NCBI GenBank assembly: GCA_964370475.1 | Contig: CAYJJI010000004.1 | Coordinates: forward strand, 12,184-76,183 | DNA length: 64,000 nucleotides | Direction: 5' to 3' | Source: CAYJCL01 sp964370475 | GTDB lineage: Bacteria > Bacillota_I > Bacilli_A > RF39 > UBA660 | Shown here: one piece after another, positions 25,380 through 33,877 of the stretch | Layout: each line of letters begins with the position of its first letter | How positions within the stretch are numbered: the first letter of the stretch is position 1 | The notes under the pieces: model-generated | Seen by the model: the letters and a program-made list of their open reading frames with translations, nothing else | Told to the model about the DNA's origin: nothing | The model's database searches: none | Made by a program: the position numbers and the translations under genes

Positions 25380-27884
25380 ATGATGAACGACGTAATAGAA
25401 CGCATAAAAGAGTATTCTCTTGATGAGATAATGGGAGAACAATTTGGAAAATATTCGAAATATATAATCCAAGATCGTGCCATTCCAGATGTTAGAGATG
25501 GATTAAAACCGGTTCAAAGAAGAATCCTTTTTGCAATGTTTAAAAATAATAATACATATGATAAAAGAAAAGTAAAAAGTGCCCTTACAGTAGGAGATGT
25601 TATTGGTAAATACCACCCACATGGAGATACATCAGTATATGATGCAATGGTGAGAATGTCACAAAGTTGGAAAATGCGCATCCCACTAATTAGTTTCCAA
25701 GGAAATAATGGATCAATAGATGGCGACCCAGCAGCAGCATATCGTTATACAGAATCACAACTATCAAAAGCAAGTAGTGAAATGTTAAGAGATATAAATA
25801 AAGATGCGGTAGTGTTTGCACCAACTTTCGATGATTCAAGACTAGAACCAACAGTTCTTCCAGCAAGATTTCCAGCGCTACTAGTAAATGGAACAACAGG
25901 GATATCAGCAGGATATGCAACAAACATTCCACCACATAACTTAGGTGAAGTAATAGATGCAACAATTAAAAGAATCGAATCTCCTAATTGTACGTTAGAA
26001 ACAATAATGAATATTGTTAAAGGACCTGACTTTCCAACAGGTGGAACTATAGAAGGTATAGCTGGTATTAAAGAAGCATACCAAACAGGTAAAGGAAGAG
26101 TAATAGTTAAAGCTAAATACGAATTTATCAAAAACAAAAATAAAGAACAATTAGTAGTAACAGAAATACCTTATGAAGTAACAATAACTAATATTGTAAA
26201 AAAAATAGATGAAATAAGAATAGATAAAAAAATAGAAGGTATTCAAGAAGTAAGAAACGAATCAGGTAAAGAAGGATTAAAAATAGTAGTAGATCTAAAA
26301 GCTAATGCCGATAAAAACCTAGTAGAAGCTTACTTATTAAAAAATACTGATCTCCAAATATCATATAATTTTAACATAGTAGCAGTAGTAAATAGAAGAC
26401 CAAAACAATTAGGAATTATTCCAATTCTTGATGCTTATATTAATCATCAAAAAGAAGTAATAACTAGAAGAACTAACTTCGATTTATCTTATGCAAAAAA
26501 AGAATATCATATAACTGAAGGATTAGTAAAAGCGCTAGGAATACTAGATGAAGTTATAAAAGTAATTAGAGCATCAAAAAATAGATCAGATGCTGAAAAA
26601 AACTTAGTAGAAATTCTTACGTTTACAGAAGAACAAGCTAAAGCAATAGTAGCACTACAACTTTATAGATTAACAAATACAGATGTAGAAGAGCTGTTAA
26701 AACGTCTTGAAGATTTAAAAAAAATTATAACATTCTTAACTAATATCTTAGAAGATGAATCAGTATTATTAAAAGTCTTAAAAGACGAATTAAAAGCTAT
26801 AAAAAAAGAATTTGCTGATGACCGAAGAAGTATAATTAAAGAAGAAATTACAGAATTAAAAATAGATATAAAAGAAATGATTCCTAAAGAAAATACTATA
26901 GTAATAGTAACAAACGAAGGTTATATAAAAAGAGTAAATCTAAAATCATATTCAAATTCAAATGGCGAAGAAACTACATTAAAACCTGGAGATTATGTAA
27001 CAGGGTTATATCAAGTAACTACTCTAGATACAGTGTTGTTATTTACTAACTTAGGTAGATATATCTATCTACCAATCCATTTAATAAACGATTCAAAATA
27101 TAAAGAAATAGGAAAACATATTAATAATTATGTAATGTTAAATGATGAAGAAAAAATAATTTCATCAATTATATATCAAAAAGATATTAATTTAACTTTA
27201 ACAACTAAACAAGGTTTAGTGAAACAAACCCTAATTAATGATTATGAAGTTCAAAGATATTCTAAACCTCTTACAGCAATTAAATTGAAAAATGATGATG
27301 AATTAATAAGTGTTAATAAATCATCACAATCTACAATAATATTAACTGCTAATGGATATTACTTATATCTAAATACAAATGAAATTCCAGTAGTAGGATC
27401 AAAAGCTAGCGGAGTAAAAGGAATAAACTTAAAAGATGATACAGTAGTATCATCTCTAAGTACTGATGATACATATGATTACATAACAGTGCTAACAAAT
27501 CATAAAACAGCTAAAAGAATAAAAATAGCTGAATTATCTAAATCAGGAAGAGCTAAAAAAGGGTCGTTATTAATTAAAAAAGTAAAAACTACAAACTATT
27601 TAATTACTAATGGATTATTAACAAAAACAAAAGAAATAATTGGTTTAAAGATAAGAGATGATCAACACACAATAAAAAGTACAGAAATTCCAATAATGGA
27701 TCTAGCTTCAACAGGATCATCGATATCAAAACAAAATATTGATAAATCATACTTAGTACAAGAACTAACAAAACTAGATGAATCTCCAAAACAAATTGAA
27801 AAAGAAGAAAAAATAATTCTTCCAGTAAAAAAAGAAGTTCAAGAATTTACAATAGATGATTTCATTGATGATTTTAAAATATAA
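25380..27884 (+). CDS. parC: DNA topoisomerase IV subunit A (ParC)
   Basis: An 834-residue type IIA topoisomerase cleavage subunit. The winged-helix active site AAAYRYTESQLS gives the catalytic Tyr at about residue 123, and the C-terminal beta-pinwheel has no QRRGGKG GyrA box, so ParC rather than GyrA; its neighbour parE agrees. In the quinolone region the sequence is HPHGDTSVYDAM, with Thr where many ParC/GyrA proteins have the first Ser. Start ATG at 25380, or the adjacent ATG at 25383. The C terminus ends in an acidic amphipathic tail (DDFIDDFKI) similar to the ParE end (LEDDFKI). Confidence 0.93.
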   Translation: MMNDVIERIKEYSLDEIMGEQFGKYSKYIIQDRAIPDVRDGLKPVQRRILFAMFKNNNTYDKRKVKSALTVGDVIGKYHPHGDTSVYDAMVRMSQSWKMRIPLISFQGNNGSIDGDPAAAYRYTESQLSKASSEMLRDINKDAVVFAPTFDDSRLEPTVLPARFPALLVNGTTGISAGYATNIPPHNLGEVIDATIKRIESPNCTLETIMNIVKGPDFPTGGTIEGIAGIKEAYQTGKGRVIVKAKYEFIKNKNKEQLVVTEIPYEVTITNIVKKIDEIRIDKKIEGIQEVRNESGKEGLKIVVDLKANADKNLVEAYLLKNTDLQISYNFNIVAVVNRRPKQLGIIPILDAYINHQKEVITRRTNFDLSYAKKEYHITEGLVKALGILDEVIKVIRASKNRSDAEKNLVEILTFTEEQAKAIVALQLYRLTNTDVEELLKRLEDLKKIITFLTNILEDESVLLKVLKDELKAIKKEFADDRRSIIKEEITELKIDIKEMIPKENTIVIVTNEGYIKRVNLKSYSNSNGEETTLKPGDYVTGLYQVTTLDTVLLFTNLGRYIYLPIHLINDSKYKEIGKHINNYVMLNDEEKIISSIIYQKDINLTLTTKQGLVKQTLINDYEVQRYSKPLTAIKLKNDDELISVNKSSQSTIILTANGYYLYLNTNEIPVVGSKASGVKGINLKDDTVVSSLSTDDTYDYITVLTNHKTAKRIKIAELSKSGRAKKGSLLIKKVKTTNYLITNGLLTKTKEIIGLKIRDDQHTIKSTEIPIMDLASTGSSISKQNIDKSYLVQELTKLDESPKQIEKEEKIILPVKKEVQEFTIDDFIDDFKI

Positions 27885-27927
27885 TCAATTAATTTAATTT
27901 TATTCATATTATTAAATAGGTGATAAT

Positions 27928-28263
27928 ATGAATAAAAAAGAAGAATTTAAACAATTTGCAAGTCTTCGACCTGAACTATCAAAAATGGTTCGAAATGGCG
28001 AAACAACATGGCAAAAACTATACGAAACATATGATATATATGGTTCGAATAATGAGGTATGGAATAAAACTCCAAAAGAAAAAACAACACTGACAAACTT
28101 CATGAAAAATATTGATATAAATTCAATCCAAGGACACATTAATAATGCTCAAAAAGCATTAAGTGTCCTAGGAGAGTTTACATCATCAGGTTCCAAAAAT
28201 CTAAATAACATTACAAAAGGACCAGATGCACCAAGACCTATCAATAAGTTTTTTGGTGATTAA
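27928..28263 (+). CDS. ylbD: YlbD-like (putative coat-protein family) protein
   Basis: A 111-residue soluble protein. The N-terminal pattern EEFKQFASLRPELSKMVRNG followed by TTWQKLYE and a Gly-rich/acidic patch matches the YlbD family of Bacillus, described as a spore coat-related protein. The next gene matches YlbE, and ylbD-ylbE is also the order in Bacillus subtilis, which supports both calls. Function in this organism is unknown. ATG 27928 follows AGGTGAT. The gene overlaps the next by one base. Confidence 0.75.
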   Translation: MNKKEEFKQFASLRPELSKMVRNGETTWQKLYETYDIYGSNNEVWNKTPKEKTTLTNFMKNIDINSIQGHINNAQKALSVLGEFTSSGSKNLNNITKGPDAPRPINKFFGD

Positions 28264-28484
28264 TGGATTTATTAATATTAAATAAAATAAAACAAAATCC
28301 AAAGTATTATGAATACTTAAAAGAAAATAGTGAATGGATTAAAAAGTTCACTCGTTACACAGCGACGTATAAAGACTATGAATACTTTTTAAAAGAAAAA
28401 TACAAACTAAGAGTAACAGATAAAATATCAAGTACAATCGATAACATCGATTTAGTAGCTAACATTATAAGCAATCTAAAATAA
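28263..28484 (+). CDS. ylbE: YlbE-like protein
   Basis: A 73-residue helical protein. The opening pattern (I..NPKYYEYLKENSEWIKKFTR) corresponds to the YlbE family (Q..L...P....YLRE.P.WY..L.R.P), and it directly follows ylbD, overlapping its TAA by one base. Function unknown, cytoplasmic. It probably forms a two-gene unit. Confidence 0.72.
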   Translation: MDLLILNKIKQNPKYYEYLKENSEWIKKFTRYTATYKDYEYFLKEKYKLRVTDKISSTIDNIDLVANIISNLK

Positions 28485-28492
28485 ATAAAATG

Positions 28493-28521
28493 TTGCAATT
28501 AAAAAAAATATATTATATAAT
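28493..28521 (+). promoter_or_regulatory. Promoter of the prepilin gene
   Basis: TTGCAA (28493-28498), 17-nt spacer, TATAAT (28516-28521), then AAAGGAG and ATG 28546. Confidence 0.75.
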
Positions 28522-28545
28522 TAATACAATAAAGGAGAATATAAA

Positions 28546-29055
28546 ATGAAGAAAAATACAAACTCAAAAGGTTTTACCCTTATCGAATTATTAATCGTTG
28601 TAGTTATCTTAGCTTTAATTGCAACTGCTGCAGCTATGGCTATCATTCCAATGTTTAATCAAGCAAGAGCAGACACATTCATAACAGATTCAATAGCTTT
28701 AATAGATGGAGCAAAAACTTCATACACACTGGGTTCTAGACCTGGAGGAAGTTGCTTTGATATTAAATATTTGACAGGTGAATCTACTGATGGAACTGGA
28801 GCTGTGACAAAAACAGTTGATAAAACTTTAAATGACAAAGCTTCTGGTGTTGTTGTAGCAAGTAATAACGGAGAAACGTATACAATAACTTACTATGATG
28901 GTGAATTGCTAGTATCTAAAGTTGTGGAAGGCGAATTAGAAGATTACACATATGATATAATATTAAGTGAAGCAAACAAATCAGTTATAAATAAAATTCC
29001 TGATACAGGAATCAATTGTTCTAATTATAACGATCTAGATAAAACATCTAAATAA
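28546..29055 (+). CDS. Type IV prepilin-like protein
   Basis: A 169-residue secreted pilin or pseudopilin. The short basic leader ends in SKG and is followed by FTLIELLIVVVILALIA, the classical prepilin N-methylation/cleavage site (G|F with Glu5), then a long N-terminal helix and a globular beta domain. Two cysteines (SCFDI and INCSN) could form a C-terminal disulfide. It needs a prepilin peptidase and a PilB-type ATPase; an ATPase gene lies at 17092 but no other pilus gene is adjacent. It has a strong SD, own promoter and own terminator, suggesting high expression as a major pilin. Confidence 0.9.
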   Translation: MKKNTNSKGFTLIELLIVVVILALIATAAAMAIIPMFNQARADTFITDSIALIDGAKTSYTLGSRPGGSCFDIKYLTGESTDGTGAVTKTVDKTLNDKASGVVVASNNGETYTITYYDGELLVSKVVEGELEDYTYDIILSEANKSVINKIPDTGINCSNYNDLDKTSK

Positions 29056-29060
29056 TAATG

Positions 29061-29085
29061 AAAGTGATATTAAATCACTTTTTTT
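29061..29085 (+). terminator. Terminator of the prepilin gene
   Basis: AAAGTGAT (29061-29068), 5-nt loop, ATCACTTT (29074-29081), then a T-tract. Confidence 0.85.
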
Positions 29086-29086
29086 A

Positions 29087-29095
29087 TGCTATAAT
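29087..29095 (+). promoter_or_regulatory. Extended -10 promoter of nfo
   Basis: TGCTATAAT begins one base after the terminator T-tract. ATG 29113 follows 18 nt after the -10 box. Confidence 0.7.
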
Positions 29096-29112
29096 AAATA
29101 GAGGTGATAAAT

Positions 29113-30018
29113 ATGATTATAGGAAGTCATGTTTCTTTTGGACCAAATCAATTATTAAGTAGTACTAAAGAAGCAATAAGTTATGGAGCTAATACATTTA
29201 TGTTTTATACAGGAGCTCCCCAAAATACAATTAGAAAAGAATTAAATGCTAATTACTTAATTGAAGCTCAAAATTTAATGAAAGAAAACAACATTGATAT
29301 TAAAAATGTTATCTGCCACGCACCATATATAGTGAATTTAGCAACTAAAAACGATCAGACAAAAAGGGATTTCTCAATTAACTTTCTAAAAAACGAAATA
29401 AAAAGATGTGAAATGCTTGGTGTAACTAAAATAGTAGTTCACCCTGGTAATGCAGTGGGAATAACTAAAGAAGAAGGCTTAAACAACATCATAGAAGCTT
29501 TGAATATAATAATTCCAACTAGTAATCTAGTAACTGTTTTAATAGAAACAATGGCTGGAAAAGGAACAGAATGTGCAAGTGACTTAGATGAATTAAAGAC
29601 TATTTTAAATGGTGTGAAAAGCAATAATATAGGAGTATGTTTAGATACATGCCACCTTAATGACTCTGGATACAATATGAAAGATTTTGATGGATTTATA
29701 AAAATATTTGAAGAAAAAATAGCACTGGAAAAAATAATGTGTGTACACATCAATGATTCAAAAAATGAACAAGGTGCCAAAAAAGATCGCCATGAAAATT
29801 TCGGATTCGGAACAATTGGTTTTGATTCGTTAATTAATATTATTTATAACGATAAATTAAAAGACGTTCCTAAAATCTTAGAAACGCCTTATATAGGAAA
29901 TCAAGATGGAGATAAAGAAAGATTATATCCGCCTTATAAATTTGAAATAGAAATGATTAAATCAAAGAAATTTAATCAATCAATTCTAGATGATATCAGA
30001 AACTATTATAGAAAATGA
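29113..30018 (+). CDS. nfo: Endonuclease IV
   Basis: A 301-residue AP endonuclease for base excision repair, cutting 5' of abasic sites. Zinc-ligand motifs of the TIM barrel are recognisable: CHAPY, VVHPG, IETMAGKG, LDTCHL, HINDSKNEQG and DRHENFGFG. ATG 29113 is chosen over an in-frame GTG at 29104, which lies inside the AGGTGA site. TGA stop. It converges with and overlaps the next gene by 13 nt, with no terminator between. The same neighbour type (YqfT) accompanies nfo in Bacillus. Confidence 0.95.
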   Translation: MIIGSHVSFGPNQLLSSTKEAISYGANTFMFYTGAPQNTIRKELNANYLIEAQNLMKENNIDIKNVICHAPYIVNLATKNDQTKRDFSINFLKNEIKRCEMLGVTKIVVHPGNAVGITKEEGLNNIIEALNIIIPTSNLVTVLIETMAGKGTECASDLDELKTILNGVKSNNIGVCLDTCHLNDSGYNMKDFDGFIKIFEEKIALEKIMCVHINDSKNEQGAKKDRHENFGFGTIGFDSLINIIYNDKLKDVPKILETPYIGNQDGDKERLYPPYKFEIEMIKSKKFNQSILDDIRNYYRK

Positions 30019-30266
30019 CTATACTTAGCAGAAAACTCTAATATTAATTTCTGTAATTTCAAATAATTCTCTTCGGAGAATTTTTCTTTGCATCTCTCTA
30101 AATCAACTTGACCTCTATTTTGCAATATAAACTGCCAATTTTTCTTTAAAAATTCATGAGTAAATAAAAGTTCACTTTCACTAAGAACCATATCATGTTT
30201 CTTAGCAAAATCATCAACTTGCTCTAAAGTTAACTTTTCCATAAATTTTTCAACCAATATATACAT
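30006..30266 (-). CDS. YqfT/DUF2624-like small protein
   Basis: An 86-residue helical protein. The pattern LTLEQVDDFAKKHDMVLSES followed by helices ending LQKLILEFSAKY resembles the DUF2624 (YqfT) family, whose gene lies next to nfo (yqfS) in Bacillus; that neighbourhood is the main support. The start at 30266 (complement) has GGTGAT upstream. Function unknown. It is convergent with nfo, and its last four codons and stop overlap the end of nfo. Confidence 0.6.
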   Translation of the reverse strand: MYILVEKFMEKLTLEQVDDFAKKHDMVLSESELLFTHEFLKKNWQFILQNRGQVDLERCKEKFSEENYLKLQKLILEFSAKYSHFL

Positions 30267-30329
30267 TTAATCACCTACATAAATGTATGATTTATGTTAA
30301 TAAATTAATACTATAAATAGGTGATTTAA

Positions 30330-32255
30330 ATGAATTTAACTTTATATAAAATAAATAATATAATTATAATTCTTTTTATATGTATAATATCATATAGAAT
30401 ATATGACTTAAAAGTACTAAAAAGAGACGAATATCAAGAGAAATATCTTGTCCTAACTGATAACTTAGTAGAAGGTTTTACTGCTCCAAGAGGAAGAATA
30501 TTAGATATAAATCACAATGTTTTAGTAGATAATGCAGAAATAAATATTATTACTTATCGAAAACTAGATAATAATAATGATATAAAAATAGCTAAAGAAA
30601 TAATCAACGAAATAGATATAACTACATACGCAGAAGAAAAACTACTAAAAGAGTATTACATAAGTACCAATGATTACTATGAAAACATCACAAAAGAAGA
30701 ACAACAACTTCATCAAGAAAGAAAACTAAGTAACCAAGAAATATATGATTTAAAAATAAGTAGAATAACTAAAGAAGATATAGACTACGATTTAGAAATG
30801 CGCATTGCTATAAATTTATATTACATCATGAACCAAGGCTATGAAGAAGATAGTAAAATAATTAAAAGTGATGTCACAAATAAAGAATGTGCAAATATAA
30901 TTGAAAGTAATATCAGTGGAGTAACTTGTGAAAAAAGTTACGAAAGAATATACTTAGACGAAACTATGAAAAGCATATACGGAACAGTAGGGAAAATAAA
31001 CGAATCAAATAAAGAATATTACTTAGATAAAGGTTATGACCTAGATGATATTGTAGGTATAAGCTATTTAGAGTACCAATACGACGATTATTTAAAAGGA
31101 ACAAAGACAAAGTACCTAGTTAATGAAGATAACTCCCTAAGTGTCTATAAAGAAGGTGAGGTAGGTAATGATTTAGTATTGTCTATAGATATAAACTTAT
31201 CTAAAAGTATAAATGAAATCTTAGAAAAAGAACTATTAAATAGTACTGATATGAAAAAAACAGAATTCTTTAATAGTTCATATGTAATAGTAAGTAACCC
31301 TAATACAGGAGCAATTGTTTCTATGAATGGTCTCCAAATACTAGATGATAATCAAAAAATAAGCTACAAAGATATTACATCACAAATACTAACCAACTCA
31401 TTTACAGTAGGGTCAGTAATTAAAGGAGCTTCCATGACAGTAGGTTACCAAAATAACCTAATCCCAGAACACGAAATAAATGATAGCTGTATAAAACTAT
31501 ACTTAGTACCAGAAAAATGTTCTTTTAAACCACTAGGATATCTAAATGATATAGAAGCATTAAAAATGTCATCAAATTACTATCAATTCTTACTAGCTAT
31601 AAATTTAACTAATAAAGAATATAGATATAATATGGATTTATCAGTTACAGAAGAACACTTCAACATTTACCGTAATACCTTCGAATCATTTGGCTTAGGA
31701 ACTCTAACAAACATTGATCTCCCAAATGAAACAACAGGTATTAAAGGTAATGTTATAGCTGATGACTTATACTTAAATCTAGCAATCGGCCAATATGATA
31801 ATTATACAGCTCTAGGATTAACTCAATATATAAATACTATAGCAAATAATGGAGCAAGATTAGAACTAAGTCTCATGGATTCCATAATTAAAGATGACAA
31901 TATAATTTTAAATAAAGATATAAAATTATTGAATACTATTACTAATTCAAATTTTAAAAGAATAAAACAAGGATTTTACGAAGTAGTGAACAATGGAACA
32001 GGTAGAGGATATACAAATACATCATATCAACCAGCTGGTAAAACCGGTACAAGTGAAACATATTATGATAAAAATACTACTACAATAACCCAAACATATA
32101 CTGTAATGGCCCCCGTAGATAACCCTAAATACACCATTACAGTAGTAACTCCAAACATATCTTATAATACAAAAATAGAAGATGATACGTATATTGCACC
32201 AATAAATAGATATATTTCTAAACAAATAAGTGAATTAGTATTTGATAAAATGTAA
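30330..32255 (+). CDS. Class B penicillin-binding protein (PBP2/MrdA-like)
   Basis: A 641-residue transpeptidase with an N-terminal membrane anchor (about 10-25), a dimerisation domain (PRGRILDINHNVL) and a transpeptidase domain with SVIK (Ser362), SSN (414-416) and KTG (571-573). It would crosslink peptidoglycan outside the membrane. The serine motif GSVIK replaces the more usual GSTFK, and the N-terminal region holds a charged insertion of about 100 residues. No PASTA domain. It is divergent from the other two PBPs in this window. The SD AGGTGAT precedes ATG 30330. Confidence 0.88.
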   Translation: MNLTLYKINNIIIILFICIISYRIYDLKVLKRDEYQEKYLVLTDNLVEGFTAPRGRILDINHNVLVDNAEINIITYRKLDNNNDIKIAKEIINEIDITTYAEEKLLKEYYISTNDYYENITKEEQQLHQERKLSNQEIYDLKISRITKEDIDYDLEMRIAINLYYIMNQGYEEDSKIIKSDVTNKECANIIESNISGVTCEKSYERIYLDETMKSIYGTVGKINESNKEYYLDKGYDLDDIVGISYLEYQYDDYLKGTKTKYLVNEDNSLSVYKEGEVGNDLVLSIDINLSKSINEILEKELLNSTDMKKTEFFNSSYVIVSNPNTGAIVSMNGLQILDDNQKISYKDITSQILTNSFTVGSVIKGASMTVGYQNNLIPEHEINDSCIKLYLVPEKCSFKPLGYLNDIEALKMSSNYYQFLLAINLTNKEYRYNMDLSVTEEHFNIYRNTFESFGLGTLTNIDLPNETTGIKGNVIADDLYLNLAIGQYDNYTALGLTQYINTIANNGARLELSLMDSIIKDDNIILNKDIKLLNTITNSNFKRIKQGFYEVVNNGTGRGYTNTSYQPAGKTGTSETYYDKNTTTITQTYTVMAPVDNPKYTITVVTPNISYNTKIEDDTYIAPINRYISKQISELVFDKM

Positions 32256-32271
32256 AGTTTTTGATATAATA

Positions 32272-32280
32272 CCTTTGTAC
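32272..32280 (+). promoter_or_regulatory. Extended -10 promoter of rpmG-efp
   Basis: TGATATAAT preceded by five T; the strong AAGGAGGG site and ATG follow at 32301. Confidence 0.68.
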
Positions 32281-32300
32281 TGAAAAAGGAGGGCGAAATC

Positions 32301-32465
32301 ATGGCTAAAAATTTAAATAGATCTCATGTACCATTAGCGTGTACTGAATGTTCTGAAGTTAACTATACAACTAGTAAAAACAAGAAAAACAATCCTGAAA
32401 GATTAGAAGTAAAAAAACATTGTCCTAAATGCAACAAACACACTAATCATAAAGAAAAAAAATAA
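32301..32465 (+). CDS. rpmG: 50S ribosomal protein L33
   Basis: A 54-residue ribosomal protein of the zinc-binding (C+) L33 type. Cys14-x2-Cys17 and Cys41-x2-Cys44 are the zinc ligands, with the typical NYTTSKNKKNNPERLEVKK centre. ATG 32301 is preceded by the strong AAAGGAGGG site. It is 12 nt upstream of efp and probably co-transcribed with it. A zinc-independent copy could exist elsewhere. Confidence 0.93.
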   Translation: MAKNLNRSHVPLACTECSEVNYTTSKNKKNNPERLEVKKHCPKCNKHTNHKEKK

Positions 32466-32477
32466 TAGGAGAAAAAC

Positions 32478-33038
32478 ATGAACATTAATATTAATGATAT
32501 TAAAAATGGTATGACAGTAATTCTAGATGGACATTTATGTCTAATTCAAGAATTTCAACATGTTAAACCAGGAAAAGGTCCTGCTTTTGTAAGAATTAAA
32601 ACTAAAAACTTAAAAACTGGCTCAATAGTAGAAGATACATATAATACTAATATTAAAGTAGAAAAAGCTCATATAGATAAAATGCCTATGCAATATTTAT
32701 ATAATACGGGTGATGCTTATGTATTCATGAATATGGAAACTTATGATCAAATCGAAGTTCCAGAATCAAAACTAAAAGAAGAAGCTAAGTATTTAAAAGA
32801 AAACTTAGAAATCCAAATAGATTTCTATAATGGAGAAATAATTGGTGTATCATTACCAGAAAAAATAGAATTTGAAATAACAGATACTACAGATGCAACT
32901 AAAGGTAATACTACAAACAATGCACAAAAAGATGCAACTATTGAAACTGGACACATCATTAAAGTTCCATTATTCATCAAACAAGGTGAAAAAATAATCG
33001 TTTCAACAAAAGACGGAAAATATTCAAGTAGAGCATAA
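32478..33038 (+). CDS. efp: Translation elongation factor EF-P
   Basis: A 186-residue three-domain protein that enters the ribosomal E site and relieves polyproline stalling. The KOW-like domain I has the loop HVKPGKGPAF, with the conserved Lys that in other bacteria is modified. OB domains follow. The C-terminal third (TDATKGNTTNNAQKDATIETG) is a normal EF-P signature. It starts 12 nt after rpmG with AGGAG and ends in a terminator. Confidence 0.95.
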   Translation: MNININDIKNGMTVILDGHLCLIQEFQHVKPGKGPAFVRIKTKNLKTGSIVEDTYNTNIKVEKAHIDKMPMQYLYNTGDAYVFMNMETYDQIEVPESKLKEEAKYLKENLEIQIDFYNGEIIGVSLPEKIEFEITDTTDATKGNTTNNAQKDATIETGHIIKVPLFIKQGEKIIVSTKDGKYSSRA

Positions 33039-33049
33039 AGCTCTTTTTT
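33030..33049 (+). terminator. Terminator of efp
   Basis: AGAGC (33030-33034), loop ATAAA, GCTCT (33040-33044), T-tract. The stop codon TAA is in the loop. Confidence 0.8.
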
Positions 33050-33136
33050 CTTTGTAAATAATGAGTAAAATAAAACTATAACACTAGTCATATACTTGTA
33101 TATAAGATAAAATAATATAAAAGGATGGTTAATATT

Positions 33137-33865
33137 ATGACATTCAAATACAAAAACGATGAAATACATTACATCGATAACGAATTAAATAAAGATAAAA
33201 CTTTAATCTTTTTGCATGGTTGGGGACAAAACATCAAAATGATGAAACCAATAGCAAAACCATTTTATGATACTCATAGAGTATTAATAATCGATTTACC
33301 AGGACATGGAAATTCATCGTCACCAACTAGAGCTTATGACTTAGAATACTTCGTAGAAGTAATATACGAATTAATAAAAAAACTAAATATTAAAAATCCA
33401 ACACTTATTGGACATTCGTTTGGTGGTAAAATTTCACTACTATATGCATCAACTCATCAAGTAGATAAACTGGTTCTGCTAGCAAGCCCATTTAAAAAAA
33501 GTGAAAAAAAACCTGCATTATCAATCAGAATATATAAAAAATTCAAGAATATTCCGGGATTAAAAAAAATAGGTGAGCGCCTTAAATCAAAACTAGGATC
33601 AACTGACTATAAAAACTCAACTCCAATAATGAGAGAAATATTAGTTAAACACGTTAATAAAGATATTCAAGAAGAAGTTAAAAAGATAAAATGCCCATCA
33701 CTAATAGTCTGGGGAACAAAAGATGATGCTGTCCCAGTAAGTGACGCTTATATATTAGAAAAACTAATAAAAGATTCCGGAGTGGTAATATATGATAACG
33801 CTACTCACTATGCTTATTTAGAACATCAATTAAATCTAATTGAAGTATTAAAAAAATTTTTATAA
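33137..33865 (+). CDS. Alpha/beta hydrolase
   Basis: About 242 residues. LHGWGQN oxyanion segment, GHSFGG nucleophile elbow with Ser, Asp in WGTKDDAVP and His in NATHYAYLEH make a complete catalytic triad, typical of MhpC/BioH-like esterases. Substrate unknown. ATG 33137 is preferred to ATG 33125, which lies inside the AAGGATGG ribosome site. It is followed 12 nt later by the membrane MurF-like gene and may be an operon partner. Confidence 0.85.
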   Translation: MTFKYKNDEIHYIDNELNKDKTLIFLHGWGQNIKMMKPIAKPFYDTHRVLIIDLPGHGNSSSPTRAYDLEYFVEVIYELIKKLNIKNPTLIGHSFGGKISLLYASTHQVDKLVLLASPFKKSEKKPALSIRIYKKFKNIPGLKKIGERLKSKLGSTDYKNSTPIMREILVKHVNKDIQEEVKKIKCPSLIVWGTKDDAVPVSDAYILEKLIKDSGVVIYDNATHYAYLEHQLNLIEVLKKFL

Positions 33866-33877
33866 AGGAGTGATTAT

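Noticed and set aside
25745..26137. Open frame of 130 codons on the minus strand inside parC
   Set aside because: It lies fully within a conserved topoisomerase gene, has no ribosome site, and is best explained as the antisense shadow of its codon use.
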